Source: Acidobacteriota bacterium (lineage in GTDB: Bacteria; Acidobacteriota; Blastocatellia; Pyrinomonadales; Pyrinomonadaceae). From it: DNA of 60,580 nucleotides. The DNA is taken from NCBI GenBank assembly GCA_020199775.1, contig JAIVJZ010000051.1, forward strand, positions 1 through 60,580, given 5' to 3'. The translations under genes were made by a program, and so were the position numbers. Shown one piece after another: positions 1-10,055 of the stretch. Position 1 is the first letter of the stretch; each line of letters starts with the position of its first letter. The notes under the pieces are model-generated. The model made no database searches, was not told the origin of the DNA, and saw only the letters and a list, made by a program, of their open reading frames with translations.

Positions 1-192
1 CATCGATTCCAATATGTTGCATGGCTGGCCTCACTCCTTCTGCGGCTCCTTGCCGCGTGTAGTTGTGGGCGTCATTATGTCACCACTGAGATGGCAACTA
101 GCCGCTTCATCCAATTCCTTTATATGACATCCTTTATATTACTTCACATCTCCACTAAGTAACTTATTCTTTGGGAAGGAAGCTATAACATT

Positions 193-774
193 ATGAGTGC
201 CCCAGGTAGAGTCGCCGCCGACGAGCAGTATAAATCCGTCGCGTTTGTCATCACGCATACGATTAAAACCGGCGAGGAGAAACGGTATGAGGACTGGACG
301 AAGGAAATACTGAACGCCTCCAACAGCTACCCGGGCTATCTGGGCAGAGAGGTTTTTCGTCCGGCTGCGGGTAGCCGGAAGTACACAACCATCGTGCGCT
401 TCGACACGGACGAGCACCTCAGGGCATGGATTGATTCCGACACGCGCCGAGAATTCATCAACCGCGCGAGCGATCTGCTGGAGAAAGGCGACCAGAACGA
501 GACCAGGACAGGAGTGGACTTCTGGTTCACGCCGGAAGGCACGCGGCCGCCCAAAGCATGGAAACAGTTCCTCCTCACGACCTCGGCGGTCTACCCGTTG
601 AGCCTGATTATCCCGCGGCTCCTCGCCCCGGTGTTTCGAGTTTCGCCGCCTCTCGGTCATCCCTTGGTCTCGAATCTCCTGGTAGCCATCATTCTCACCG
701 GGTTGTTGACGTTCGTGATCATGCCTCGTTACACGCGCCTGGTCAGGAGGTGGCTCTATCAAGGCACAGAGTGA
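193..774 (+). CDS. Membrane-anchored antibiotic-biosynthesis-monooxygenase (ABM)-fold protein
   Basis: 193 aa. Residues about 15-115 read as an ABM-type dimeric alpha/beta-barrel domain (starting VAFVITHTIKTGEEKRYEDW, then PGYLGREVF and IVRFDTDEHLRAWIDS), followed by two hydrophobic helices (about 125-147 and 158-178) and a basic tail. This is the usual shape of 'antibiotic biosynthesis monooxygenase' membrane proteins; the family is known for cofactor-free oxidation of small aromatics, but many members have no known substrate. A GGAAGGA ribosome site lies about 11 nt before the ATG. The gene stands alone on the plus strand. The fold call is fairly safe; the activity is not. Confidence 0.75.
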   Translation: MSAPGRVAADEQYKSVAFVITHTIKTGEEKRYEDWTKEILNASNSYPGYLGREVFRPAAGSRKYTTIVRFDTDEHLRAWIDSDTRREFINRASDLLEKGDQNETRTGVDFWFTPEGTRPPKAWKQFLLTTSAVYPLSLIIPRLLAPVFRVSPPLGHPLVSNLLVAIILTGLLTFVIMPRYTRLVRRWLYQGTE

Positions 775-845
775 CTTAATAGGCTGCGAAATGCCTCGGT
801 GTAAGCCGCGTACCTATCGACAGGGATTTAAAATGGCGGCCTACT

Positions 846-945
846 ATGCCCGGCCCTGTCAATATTTTATTCGGTATATGCAGCATAGATGGTGATTCAT
901 CTATCACAATATATTGTGCTACACGGAAATTTTTGCAACACTACT
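846..945. repeat. Decayed MITE, one recognisable end
   Basis: The right end (about 927-945) carries TTTTTGCAACACTAC, the terminal repeat of the two intact 100-bp MITEs at 9956-10055 and 28611-28710. The left end is not recognisable, so the left border is set only by the 100-bp length of the intact copies. Confidence 0.4.
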
Positions 946-1009
946 GTTTTAACCAGTACCGAACAGGATGTTCATCTCTCGAATTTAACTTAACCACCTG
1001 GAGGATAGT

Positions 1010-1294
1010 ATGGTCACGAAAAAAGGCGCGACCAGGAAAGCGACGGCCAAAAAGGGCGGATCTAAAAAACAGGCGCGGGGTTCCGGCAAGCGGGAACTCA
1101 TCGAGAACGCGGCGGACGACTTCTACGCAAAACGTGACAATGAGGGGCAGTTCTCGGAGATGGACGAGCGCGGTCGCTCGCTCGCGGCCGACCGGCGCAA
1201 ATCGGCGAAGACTAAAGTTGCGTCCGGCTACGGCGACCAGGGTGATCAGCAGCGGAAGAAGGCCGGGTCTAAGAAGGCTTCTAAGAAACGATAG
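1010..1294 (+). CDS. Small lysine-rich basic protein
   Basis: 94 aa, with Lys/Arg-rich ends and a central acidic-polar stretch: RELIENAADDFYAKRDNEG, then GRSLAADRRKSAKTKV and GYGDQGDQ. Proteins with this pattern (a basic tail around a core of the form RELI...RD..G.F...D..RSL..DRR..AKT....G.GD.GD) are common in environmental bacteria and are sometimes annotated as plasmid-stabilisation or histone-like proteins. The composition suggests nucleic-acid binding, but no defined domain is visible. A GGAGG-like site (CTGGAGGATAGT) sits just before the ATG. Confidence 0.6.
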   Translation: MVTKKGATRKATAKKGGSKKQARGSGKRELIENAADDFYAKRDNEGQFSEMDERGRSLAADRRKSAKTKVASGYGDQGDQQRKKAGSKKASKKR

Positions 1295-1354
1295 ATCCCT
1301 CGCCGGCAACTGCGCCTCACTCAAACGGGAGACCTCATCCCTCAAGGAGCGACC

Positions 1355-2065
1355 ATGAAACTCACGCGCACCGTCACGACCGGACTCGGTGTCCTACTCC
1401 TGCTGTGCCTGCCCGCGCTCGCGCAGATGAAGGCATTGCAGGGGAAGGTAGTTGCCGTGGCCGATGGCGACACGATTACCGTCCTTGACTCGGGCAATAA
1501 GCAGCACCGCATCCGCTTACTGGGAATTGACGCCCCTGAACGAAGCCAGGATTTCGGCACCAACGCGAGACGGCACCTGTCCGATCTTGTGTTCGGTAAG
1601 CAGGTCGCAGTCCGGTATGACAAGACCGACCAGTACGGTCGCACCTTGGGAAAGGTGATGCTCGGCGACCAAGATGTTAACCGGGAGATGCTGCGAGCGG
1701 GGCTGGCATGGCATTACAAGTATTACGAGCGTGATCAGCCCACGCAGGATCGGGATGTGTATAGCTCAGAGGAAGCGCGGGCGCGCAAACTCCGGTTAGG
1801 TCTCTGGTCTCAGACTTCACCGACGCCGCCATGGGACTTCCGCCGCGGGGAAAGCCGTCAGAAGTCAACGGCTGACATAAGGCATGCCGAGAGCGGGGAG
1901 ACGGTCTCGACCGCTGTCAGCACCGAGGCCGTCTACGTTACCCGCACTGGCGAAAAGTATCACCGCGGGAGTTGCCGGCATCTGAGCCGGAGCAAGATTC
2001 CGATCTCGCTGGCTGACGCCAAGCGGAGTTACGGGGCTTGTAAGGTGTGCCGGCCGCCTCGGTAG
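1355..2065 (+). CDS. Secreted thermonuclease-family (SNase-like) nuclease with C-terminal Cys/His motif
   Basis: 236 aa. The signal peptide runs to about residue 23 (GVLLLLCLPALAQ). An SNase OB-fold domain spans about 28-155 with the staphylococcal-nuclease active-site pattern: VADGDTI, Arg54 in HRIRLLGIDAPE, Glu62 and Arg96 in QYGRT. It probably hydrolyses DNA/RNA outside the cytoplasm with Ca2+. The tail (about 190-236) carries YHRGSCRHLSRSKIPI and GACKVC, a Cys/His module often found appended to secreted SNases and possibly metal-binding. A GGAGCG site is spaced correctly before the ATG. Confidence 0.88.
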   Translation: MKLTRTVTTGLGVLLLLCLPALAQMKALQGKVVAVADGDTITVLDSGNKQHRIRLLGIDAPERSQDFGTNARRHLSDLVFGKQVAVRYDKTDQYGRTLGKVMLGDQDVNREMLRAGLAWHYKYYERDQPTQDRDVYSSEEARARKLRLGLWSQTSPTPPWDFRRGESRQKSTADIRHAESGETVSTAVSTEAVYVTRTGEKYHRGSCRHLSRSKIPISLADAKRSYGACKVCRPPR

Positions 2066-2693
2066 AGTTGTCAGAATAGTCTTTCAATCATCAGCTTTCA
2101 CTGAGTTTCTCTCGACTCATGATGACTGTTCATGAAGCACAACTCTTCACCCTTATAAATGATGCCATTACTCACGCACGGATCTGGCGAAGTGGCATCT
2201 TTCAACCGCTTCGCTCATTCAGTAAACCTCGTGAAGAATTATCTTGACCGGCTCCCCGTATCAAGGATAGTCTGCTCATGCTTCTTTTAACTGACGGGGG
2301 ACGGGACTCACCCGCCCGTTACCCTCATCTCTCAATTCACAATTCCAGGAAATATGGTGATGGGGTTTTCTATTACTATGAGACGCTTCTCAACAGCGAA
2401 CTCAGGGTCTCTCATTGCAGTCCTAAGTCTCAACACCAGAGTTCACCCGTCATTGATGTCCCGTCGCATCTGAAAGTAGAGTTTCTCGTCGTCACTTCAC
2501 AGATAAGTACGGGGTCACACATAACAACCTAACCTCTGATGAGCGAAGGGGTGCTCACCCGGCCAGCTAGAGGGACTCCGAGCGAGTTGAGTCAGTACAT
2601 GCCTGATTTCAATTCGGCGACTGGTAATTGATGGGCACTCTCTCAGATCGCCGATGGAACTATTCTTTCGCCCTCTCTTGAAGAGTAACAGTG
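2066..2693. other. Intergenic, no gene seen
   Basis: About 630 bp without a convincing coding frame. The only open frame (2278-2532) has no ribosome site and an incoherent composition. No clear terminator or repeat was found. Confidence 0.5.
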
Positions 2694-3569
2694 ATGAGAT
2701 ACAAAAAACTCCTGCTTCCGGGCGCGCTGCTGTCGGCTGCGACCATCTTAGGCTTCAACGTCTCCGCCACTCGTTCCCCCTCGTCATCCTCCGGGGTGAT
2801 GACATCTACCGCGGCGGAACTTGCCGTTCGCCCAACACGCGCCGAGTCGCAGGCAGCGCCCGACGAGTACCTGCGGCGGGGCCGGCTCGGCCCGCGCCTG
2901 CGCCCCGCCCTCGAAGTCATGGGCGACCGGCTGGAGAAGCCGGGCAAGGAAAGGCTCGTGATGACGGGCATGCTCACGCGCGCGGCAGACTCGTCACCCA
3001 CCGGGTTCACGCTGGTGCGGGAGTTCCCCGACCGTCTGCGTCTGGAAACGCAGGACGGAGGGCAACGTCACGTCAGCATCTATCACGGGCGCGCGGCGGG
3101 ACAGGGCAGTCGCTCAAGCCGTGAGGCCGACGACATCGAAACACTTTTTTTCGACACCGCCGAACGCCTCTTCACCGCCCATGCCGGGGGTGCAGCCATG
3201 CGTCATCTCGGGGACAACTTTCGCCTCGACGGCGACGCCTCCGCTCTTGACACGTCTTACAGTCTCTATGAAATCACGGAGGATGTGAACACCGGCGGCG
3301 CCCACCCGCGACAGCGGACAAAAATCTATGCTTTGAACTCCGTGACCCTCCTGCTTGAGCGCGTGCGTTACGAAACCGCGCGCGACGGCGAGACAGTGCG
3401 CGTGGAGGTGCGACTCGGCAACTGGGAGCGAAGGCAGGGGCAGATGTTGCCGCTACGGGTCGAGCGCCGGGAAAATGACGCGGTGATCTTCTCGCTTGAC
3501 ATCACTTCAGCCACCGTCGGCCCCGGACTAGAGGACGGTACGTTCACAGCAACGACGAGCCGTAATTAA
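2694..3569 (+). CDS. Secreted protein of unknown function
   Basis: About 291 aa with an N-terminal signal-like segment (KKLLLPGALLSAATILGFNVSA). The rest alternates beta-like stretches (RLVMTGMLTR, TGFTLVREFPDRLRLET, TKIYALNSVTLLLERVRYET, PLRVERRENDAVIFSLDI), reminiscent of the LolA/outer-membrane lipoprotein-sorting fold, but no family motif is decisive. I chose ATG 2694 over the adjacent GTG 2691. It lies 49 bp upstream of the RHS gene on the same strand, so the two may be cotranscribed. Confidence 0.6.
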   Translation: MRYKKLLLPGALLSAATILGFNVSATRSPSSSSGVMTSTAAELAVRPTRAESQAAPDEYLRRGRLGPRLRPALEVMGDRLEKPGKERLVMTGMLTRAADSSPTGFTLVREFPDRLRLETQDGGQRHVSIYHGRAAGQGSRSSREADDIETLFFDTAERLFTAHAGGAAMRHLGDNFRLDGDASALDTSYSLYEITEDVNTGGAHPRQRTKIYALNSVTLLLERVRYETARDGETVRVEVRLGNWERRQGQMLPLRVERRENDAVIFSLDITSATVGPGLEDGTFTATTSRN

Positions 3570-3618
3570 GGCCCCACGGCATGTCCCCGACTTCACCAGA
3601 CCCTCACGGATACCAACC

Positions 3619-6600
3619 ATGAAAATGCCATTGAACCGCCTCACTGTCCTCTTCGCCCGCGCGTGCGCCGTCTGGTGCCTGTTGTCGATGTGCGCCGCTG
3701 TGACGGGCGCGCAGGAGAAATCACCCCAGCGCGGCTTCAATGCGGGCGGTTCTTACGCTATCTCCGACATCGAGACCATCAGCGCGACGGGCGGCAACCT
3801 CTCGTTGCGCGTGCCGGTCGCTTCTCTTCCGGCAGGGCGCGGCGGCCTCAAGATGTCGGTCAATCTCGTCTACAACAGCAAGCTCTACGATGGGAACCCG
3901 GACATCCAGTGGGTCGGCGTGAACAGATACGAAGTGACGAGGCTCAGCGGGAACGTCTCCGGCGCCGGCTGGGACTACAGCTACAAATACAAGTTCGAAC
4001 ACACCATCCGCTCCGCCGGCCTCGATACGCAGGGGATGGAGCTCGCCCCCTGCTCGGCCTCCCCGTATACGGTTAAGGCGACGCTCACGACGCCGGACGG
4101 CTCGAAGCACCCGCTCGTCCTTGACGGCTACACGGACGGCGACGGCTACCAGAACGTCTATCCCGACGGCAGGCCCGCCTGCACCGGCGGGCCCTCTCTC
4201 AATACGACGCTCTCTTATTACACGACCGACGGCACCTTCCTGCGCGTGGAGGTGGCGCACGACGACGATCAAAACACCCTCAACAACCCGTGGACGATCC
4301 ACCAGCCGGACGGCGGGCGCATCAGCGGCGGTGATATCAACACCCCGCAGCGCATCTACGACCGAAACAACAACTACATTGAGATCGTCAACGGTTCTTA
4401 CAACGGGCACCCGGCCACGTACCTCAACGATCAGGTAGGGCGCTCGGTGATCATCGAATTAAACTCGGCGGCCAATCAGGACTCCGTCCACGTGCGCGTC
4501 TCCAGTAACGAACTGCTGACGACGGTTGTGCGCTGGACGAACGTGCAGGTGCGCAAGTCGTATGACGGTGGCTCTTCAGCCGACCTTGACCTTGTTCACA
4601 ACCACCGCTCGGTGCAGGGGATCGATCTGCCGTGGCAGGCCGGCGCGCTCTCCTATGCGTTCACCTACAACGCGAACGGGTCTAGCCCGACCTTCGGCTG
4701 GGGCGAGTTGAGTTCCGTAACGCTGCCCTCGGGCGCGAAGGCGACCTACCAGTACTTGTACGACGGCCAAAACAACCTGAGCGCCGATCAAGTGTTGCGG
4801 AACCGCCCGACGCAGAAGCAACTCGTCTACCGGCCGGAGTATGACCTGACGGGAGCGGTCTCGAACGCGCCCTGCACTCAGGGCTGCACGACGGAAACGT
4901 GGGCTTACGTGATGACGTATGCCAGCGGTGGCGAGATACCGATCAAGAGCACGATCACGGGGCCCGACGGTGGCGTGACGACCGAATACTTCAACATGAA
5001 CGAGAGCGGGGTGGCGGCTCAGAATGGGCTGGTCTACAAATCGGTGCGGGCTGACAACACGGTGGTCGAGCGGTACTGGCAAATGAACCGGCCCCATAGC
5101 ACGAGCCCTTCCGGGCTGGCAATGCCGAACTATTACGCGAAGTTCGAGTTCACTTCGGTTAAGGACGCGAACGGCAACCAGGCGAAGACCGCGGTCAAAG
5201 AATTTAGCCAGGACAAGAACGGCAACACGACGGTGGTCAAAGAGTACGACTGGCTGAATCCGACAAACGTACTGCGTGATGCACAGGGGCGACCCTACGG
5301 CGTAGCTTCAGGTGTCGGCATCCAGCCCAAGCGGGTGACGACGAGCAGCTACTACGCGGCCACCCCGGACGCGGCGAACACGACCTTCGACGCCGACACC
5401 TACAACCAGCCGGACGCGCCGCAGTTTCGCAGCGCGGTCGCGGCGAGCGAGGTGGCAAGCGCTACGCAGACGCTCACGCGCACCGAGTATGTGTACGACA
5501 ACCCCACGACGACGGCAAACATGACCGGGCAGAAGAGTTGGGACTCCCAGAAGGGTGCATACAGCAACCCGCTGACCGTCGCCAACTCCATGTCAGTCTC
5601 GACGCAGTACAACAGTTACGGCAGCCCCACGCTCTCTATCGATGCGCGCAAGACGAAGACCCTGTACACATACGGAGCCGTGGGCGGCTACGCTGACCTC
5701 TACCCGACGATCATCAAAACGGCATTCGGGACGACTCTGGAGCAGGTGTCGACACGGGAATACAACTATTACACCGGAGCGGTAACGCGCACTACCGATC
5801 CGAACGGCGCCGCGACGGCCACCACCTATGATGCGTTCGGGCGCCCGACGCTGGTCAAGGCGGCCGAAGGTATCGCGGCGAAGGAGTCTCACACCACAAC
5901 CGTATATTCGGACGCGCAGCGGCGGGTCATCGTGCGCTCTGACCTGACGAATGCGGGCGACGGGAAACTCGTCTCCATCCAGCATTATGACCAGCTCGGA
6001 CGCGTCCGTCTCAGCCGCCAACTCGAAGACTCGGCGACGCAAAGCGAGACGGACGAGACGGCGGGCGTCAAGGTGCAGATGCGCTATCTCTACAGCGGAT
6101 CGAACAGCTATCAACTCATCTCGAACCCTTATCGTGCGGCATATGCACACGAGGCGGGCGGCGAATACTCAATGGGCTGGACGCGCAGTAAAGCGGATAA
6201 CGGAGGACGCCCCGTCGAGACGCAGACCTTCAACGGGGCGACTCTGCCCGCGCCGTGGGGGGCGAATGCAAGCGGTTCGGGCACCGTCACTACGTCTTAC
6301 AACGCGGAGTTCACGACCGTCACGGATCAGGCGACCAGGGCGCGCCGCAGCGCGGTGAACGGGCTGGGGCAACTGGCGCGGGTGGACGAGCCGGACAAGG
6401 ACACGGGCAACCTCGATTTTAGCGGCACACCTGTCCAACCGACTTCTTACAGTTACGACGCACTCGGAAATCTCACACATGTCGCGCAGGGCGCGCAGGC
6501 GCGCACGTTCAACTATAGCAGTCTCTCGCGCATCATCTCGGCGACGAACCCGGAGAGCGGCACGGTCAGTTACACCTACGACGCAGGCGGCAATCTCCTG

Positions 6601-9408
6601 ACCAAGACGGATGCGCGCGCCGTCACTATCACCTATGGCTACGACGCGCTCTCGCGCAACAAAACGGTCGACTACTCGAATACGACAATCAATCCGGACA
6701 TCGAGCGCTACTACGACAACCCCGCCGTCAATGCTTACGGGCGCGGGCGTTTCTGGAAAGATTATAAGGGCGGGAATGACATTAACGGGAGTGAGGTCGA
6801 GCACCGGGCGGTAGATGCTTACGACGCGCTGGGACGGCCGCTGGCGCAATGGCAGAAGTTCAAGACGGGGGGCGTGTGGAGCGGCAACTACACGACAGGC
6901 CGGACGTACACGCGCTCAGGTTTGGTAGAGACGCAGACGCTGCCCTCTGGTCATACGATCAATCACACGTATGACGTGGCGGGGCGGTTGCAAACCTTCA
7001 CCGGAAACCTCGGAGACGGCTCGCCGCGCACCTACTCTACGGGCGTAAACTACGACGCGGCCGGGCGGATGACGCGCGAGCAGTTCGGCACGCAGACGCC
7101 CCTGCACCACAAGCGGCACTACAACACGCGCGGGCAGCTCCACGACGTGCGCCTCGGCTCGGCCACCGACGAGTGGTCGTGGAACCGTGGAGCCATCGTC
7201 GCCTACTACGACGGGGCATACAGTTGGACGAACAACGGGAACGGGCCGACGGGCGCGGATAACAACGGCAATGTGAAGCGGTCGCAAGTTTGGGTGCCGG
7301 GCAACGACGAGGTGACGAGTTACGCGCTCTCGGACGAGTATTTCGACTACGACATGCTGAATCGCCTCAAGTCGGTGAACGAGTACAGGGAAGGGACGAG
7401 CATCGCGCGCGCTCAGGCTTTCGTCCAAACGTATCATTATGACCGCTGGGGGAATCGCACCATCGACCAGGGGAACACAACGCAGACGCTCGCGCCGGAG
7501 ATGCGCAAAGCCTTCAAGGTTGATGAGGAGACGAACCGGCTGGGCGTGCCCTCCGATCAGACGGGATCGATGAGTTATGACTTGGCGGGCAACCTCTCGC
7601 ACGACAGCTACACGGGTCAGGGCGACCGCGTATATGACGCCGAGAACCGCATGACGAGCGCCGTCATCGGCATCAACAGTTCGAGCAGCTACACCTACGA
7701 CGCCAACGGTAAGCGTGTGCGCCGCAGCACGCCGCGGGGTACGGTGTGGCAGATCTATGGCCTCGACGGCGAGTTGCTGGCCGAGTACGCCGCCAAAGCC
7801 CCGGCCTCCTCACCGCAGAAGGAGTACGGCTATCGCAACGGTGAGTTGCTGGTAACGGCCGAAGGCTTCGGTACGTCCGCCGCCTTCGTTAAGATTGACA
7901 AGACGACCGGGGGCAATTGGAAAGGCAACTATGGGGCGGAAGGCTATAACCTCGTCGCCGATGGAGCCAGCCACCCGGCATACGTCCAGTTGAGCGCCAC
8001 GGGCTTTTCCAGTGCTACCTGGGCAGCTTCGACGACGGATGTGCGCGCCCTACAGAAAGCCGCTCAGGGCAGTACCGACCGCATCGCGTCGACGTTTTAC
8101 AGCCCGACCGAATACACCGTCAACATCAACCTGACGGATGGGAGGATGCACCGCGTGGCGCTCTACTGCCTGGACTGGGACGGCAACAACATCCGCGCGC
8201 AAAGGCTGGAGGTGAGAGACGCGGTGACCGATGCTGTGCTCGACAGCCGGGAGGTGAGTGCGTTCTCGGGCGGGCAGTACGTGGTGTGGAATCTGCGCGG
8301 GAACGTGAAGATCAAAGTGATCCACACGGGGCCGGCGGGCTGGAATGCGGTCGCCAGTGGGTTGTTCTTCGATGCATCGCCGGACGTGGTGCAGTGGCTC
8401 GTCACAGACCACCTGGGCACGCCGCGCATCACCGCTGACTTGAGCGGGAGTCTGGACGGTATTAAGCGGCATGATTATTTACCATTCGGGGAGGAAATAG
8501 GCGCAGGGGTGGGCGGACGGACAACAAATCAGGGTTACAGCCAAGTCGATAACGTGCGACAGAAGTTCACCGGCTATGAGCGCGACACAGAAACCGGGTT
8601 CGATTACGCGCTCAATCGTTATTACTTATCGACGGCTGGACGCTTTACGACGGTTGATCCCTTCAATATTGTTTTGGAAACGCAAAACGCTGAAGACAAA
8701 AATGAAGCGCGGTTGCAATTTGACACTTACCTGAATGACCCGCAACGATGGAACCGTTATGCATATGTTTTGAATAACCCGCTCAAATATGTTGACCCCG
8801 ACGGGCTAGATGCCCTTGTGGTTGCATTTACCGATTACAAGATAAGTGCTTTTGGTCTCAAATGGGAAGATCTGGGTCACGCCGGAATCGTCACCATCGA
8901 TGATCAAGGGCGCACTCGTTATTTCGAATATGGCCGCTATGACGACGCGCAGCGTGGAGTGACGCATGAGCGAGACGTTCCCGATCTCGTCATCGGCGCG
9001 GACGGAAATGCGACGCCGGAATCCTTCAACAACCTGATGCAATTCTTGTCGGAGAAATACGGTCAGGGCGGCAGCGTCGTCGGGGCTTACTATGACACCG
9101 ACGAACAAGCTACCAATGCCATGAATTGTTATGCCGAAGGTCGCATCGCGGAGAACACCGATGGAAACCGGCAAGCATACGCGATCACTTCGCACAACTG
9201 TGCAACTTTCACCCGAGATGTTTTGAACGCCGGTAACATCGGGTTGGCGACAAATGGCTGGCGGGCGAAACCGAATACAGATATTGAGGTCTTGAAAGCG
9301 GGAACGTACAGGCTCAACGGGAGAAGTGTGAAACCGGGCAATCCTAGTTATACTCCTTCGGGAAAACGCCCGACGCAGACTCCGAACGGAAAAAGAATAG
9401 GCTCTTGA
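3619..9408 (+). CDS. Giant secreted RHS/YD-repeat protein with papain-like C-terminal tip
   Basis: 1929 aa. The signal peptide is at residues 1-32. A long array of YD-type repeats follows (for example NGATATTYDAFGRPTLVK, VSYTYDAGGNLLTKTD, INHTYDVAGRLQTF), then the RHS-associated core (DYLPFGEEIG, FTGYERDTETGFDYALNRYY, DPDG near residue 1731). The region after the core is unrelated to the repeats: GHAGIV with His1754, YFEYGRYDD, and a late SHNCATF with Cys1861. The His-before-Cys order fits a circularly permuted papain-like (NlpC/P60- or LRAT-like) fold. In the RHS family the shell encloses a variable C-terminal toxin. This tip may be a cell-wall peptidase or acyl-transfer enzyme, which is an inference. 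A lipoprotein gene overlaps or follows directly. Confidence 0.9.
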   Translation: MKMPLNRLTVLFARACAVWCLLSMCAAVTGAQEKSPQRGFNAGGSYAISDIETISATGGNLSLRVPVASLPAGRGGLKMSVNLVYNSKLYDGNPDIQWVGVNRYEVTRLSGNVSGAGWDYSYKYKFEHTIRSAGLDTQGMELAPCSASPYTVKATLTTPDGSKHPLVLDGYTDGDGYQNVYPDGRPACTGGPSLNTTLSYYTTDGTFLRVEVAHDDDQNTLNNPWTIHQPDGGRISGGDINTPQRIYDRNNNYIEIVNGSYNGHPATYLNDQVGRSVIIELNSAANQDSVHVRVSSNELLTTVVRWTNVQVRKSYDGGSSADLDLVHNHRSVQGIDLPWQAGALSYAFTYNANGSSPTFGWGELSSVTLPSGAKATYQYLYDGQNNLSADQVLRNRPTQKQLVYRPEYDLTGAVSNAPCTQGCTTETWAYVMTYASGGEIPIKSTITGPDGGVTTEYFNMNESGVAAQNGLVYKSVRADNTVVERYWQMNRPHSTSPSGLAMPNYYAKFEFTSVKDANGNQAKTAVKEFSQDKNGNTTVVKEYDWLNPTNVLRDAQGRPYGVASGVGIQPKRVTTSSYYAATPDAANTTFDADTYNQPDAPQFRSAVAASEVASATQTLTRTEYVYDNPTTTANMTGQKSWDSQKGAYSNPLTVANSMSVSTQYNSYGSPTLSIDARKTKTLYTYGAVGGYADLYPTIIKTAFGTTLEQVSTREYNYYTGAVTRTTDPNGAATATTYDAFGRPTLVKAAEGIAAKESHTTTVYSDAQRRVIVRSDLTNAGDGKLVSIQHYDQLGRVRLSRQLEDSATQSETDETAGVKVQMRYLYSGSNSYQLISNPYRAAYAHEAGGEYSMGWTRSKADNGGRPVETQTFNGATLPAPWGANASGSGTVTTSYNAEFTTVTDQATRARRSAVNGLGQLARVDEPDKDTGNLDFSGTPVQPTSYSYDALGNLTHVAQGAQARTFNYSSLSRIISATNPESGTVSYTYDAGGNLLTKTDARAVTITYGYDALSRNKTVDYSNTTINPDIERYYDNPAVNAYGRGRFWKDYKGGNDINGSEVEHRAVDAYDALGRPLAQWQKFKTGGVWSGNYTTGRTYTRSGLVETQTLPSGHTINHTYDVAGRLQTFTGNLGDGSPRTYSTGVNYDAAGRMTREQFGTQTPLHHKRHYNTRGQLHDVRLGSATDEWSWNRGAIVAYYDGAYSWTNNGNGPTGADNNGNVKRSQVWVPGNDEVTSYALSDEYFDYDMLNRLKSVNEYREGTSIARAQAFVQTYHYDRWGNRTIDQGNTTQTLAPEMRKAFKVDEETNRLGVPSDQTGSMSYDLAGNLSHDSYTGQGDRVYDAENRMTSAVIGINSSSSYTYDANGKRVRRSTPRGTVWQIYGLDGELLAEYAAKAPASSPQKEYGYRNGELLVTAEGFGTSAAFVKIDKTTGGNWKGNYGAEGYNLVADGASHPAYVQLSATGFSSATWAASTTDVRALQKAAQGSTDRIASTFYSPTEYTVNINLTDGRMHRVALYCLDWDGNNIRAQRLEVRDAVTDAVLDSREVSAFSGGQYVVWNLRGNVKIKVIHTGPAGWNAVASGLFFDASPDVVQWLVTDHLGTPRITADLSGSLDGIKRHDYLPFGEEIGAGVGGRTTNQGYSQVDNVRQKFTGYERDTETGFDYALNRYYLSTAGRFTTVDPFNIVLETQNAEDKNEARLQFDTYLNDPQRWNRYAYVLNNPLKYVDPDGLDALVVAFTDYKISAFGLKWEDLGHAGIVTIDDQGRTRYFEYGRYDDAQRGVTHERDVPDLVIGADGNATPESFNNLMQFLSEKYGQGGSVVGAYYDTDEQATNAMNCYAEGRIAENTDGNRQAYAITSHNCATFTRDVLNAGNIGLATNGWRAKPNTDIEVLKAGTYRLNGRSVKPGNPSYTPSGKRPTQTPNGKRIGS

Positions 9409-9434
9409 GCAGAAAGATAAGACGTAAAACGCGT

Positions 9435-9911
9435 ATGCAAATCATGAACACATTTCTCCCTCTGGCTGTGCTCGGACTGGTCTCTTATCTTTTTGCCGCG
9501 TGCGGGCAATCTGTCACGCCCCCGCCTCGTGTGGCGGGTGTCCCGTCCAATGCCGTGTGGGCGGGCGGTGTTGACGGGGGCAGTTGGATATTATGTGAGT
9601 TCCGAGAGCAAAGTGAAGATCGCTATCAGTGCCGGGTATTTAATGACTATAGCGGAACTATAGAAGCGTCGGGTGAATATGTCATTCGACATGCAGCCTG
9701 GGACAAAGATCAAAAAAAGGCTATCTACTCTCCGGTTGCTCAACGACCGCGCAGCTTGCGCTATCGTTCCTTCGATGGAATTACCATCCGCCTTGCCGAT
9801 TCTATAGAGCTTATTCCAGATGGATGGATCGATCATCCTTTCGGCGACGGACACGGCAAAAAGCATCTGTATGAGGTAGGTAAAAAAGTTGGCACTACGG
9901 TCTCTTACTGA
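9435..9911 (+). CDS. Small lipoprotein, probable immunity partner of the RHS tip
   Basis: 158 aa from ATG 9435 (a TTG at 9405 overlapping the RHS stop codon is possible but leaves a basic extension). The N-terminus MQIMNTFLPLAVLGLVSYLFAAC is a lipoprotein signal with a lipobox-like FAAC. The mature part is a small globular protein without recognised motifs (VWAGGVDGGSWILCEF, ITIRLADSIELIPDGW). RHS toxins are usually followed immediately by a cognate immunity gene. A membrane-anchored periplasmic immunity protein would fit a toxin acting on the cell envelope. The role is inferred from position. Confidence 0.6.
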   Translation: MQIMNTFLPLAVLGLVSYLFAACGQSVTPPPRVAGVPSNAVWAGGVDGGSWILCEFREQSEDRYQCRVFNDYSGTIEASGEYVIRHAAWDKDQKKAIYSPVAQRPRSLRYRSFDGITIRLADSIELIPDGWIDHPFGDGHGKKHLYEVGKKVGTTVSY

Positions 9912-9955
9912 CCTATGTACTTATCTTCCGCTCTGCTTTCTGCTGTATCTCCATG

Positions 9956-10055
9956 GGTAGTGTTGCAAAAATTTTCTGGCTACACAAGATATTGAGGCGA
10001 GTATGTTCGCTTCAACACAACTAATTGCGGCTAAAATATTTTTTGCAACACTACC
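9956..10055. mobile_element. 100-bp MITE related to the IS6-type elements (copy 1)
   Basis: Exactly 100 bp bounded by inverted GGTAGTGTTGCAAAAA ends, with no coding capacity. Read in reverse complement, the copy at 28611-28710 has the same length and matches at both ends and in the subterminal AATTGCGGCT block. The ends match the terminal repeats of the IS6-type elements in this window (GGTAGTGTTGCAG and GGTTGTGTTGCAAAG), so those transposases are the likely mobilisers. No 8-bp target duplication is visible. Confidence 0.75.

Noticed and set aside
2278..2532. 84-codon frame in the intergenic region
   Set aside because: Composition and start context are not coding-like; no ribosome site.
3721..8472. 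Long antisense frames over the RHS gene
   Set aside because: Arg- and His-rich shadow frames caused by the repeated YD codons; the sense frame carries the recognisable protein.
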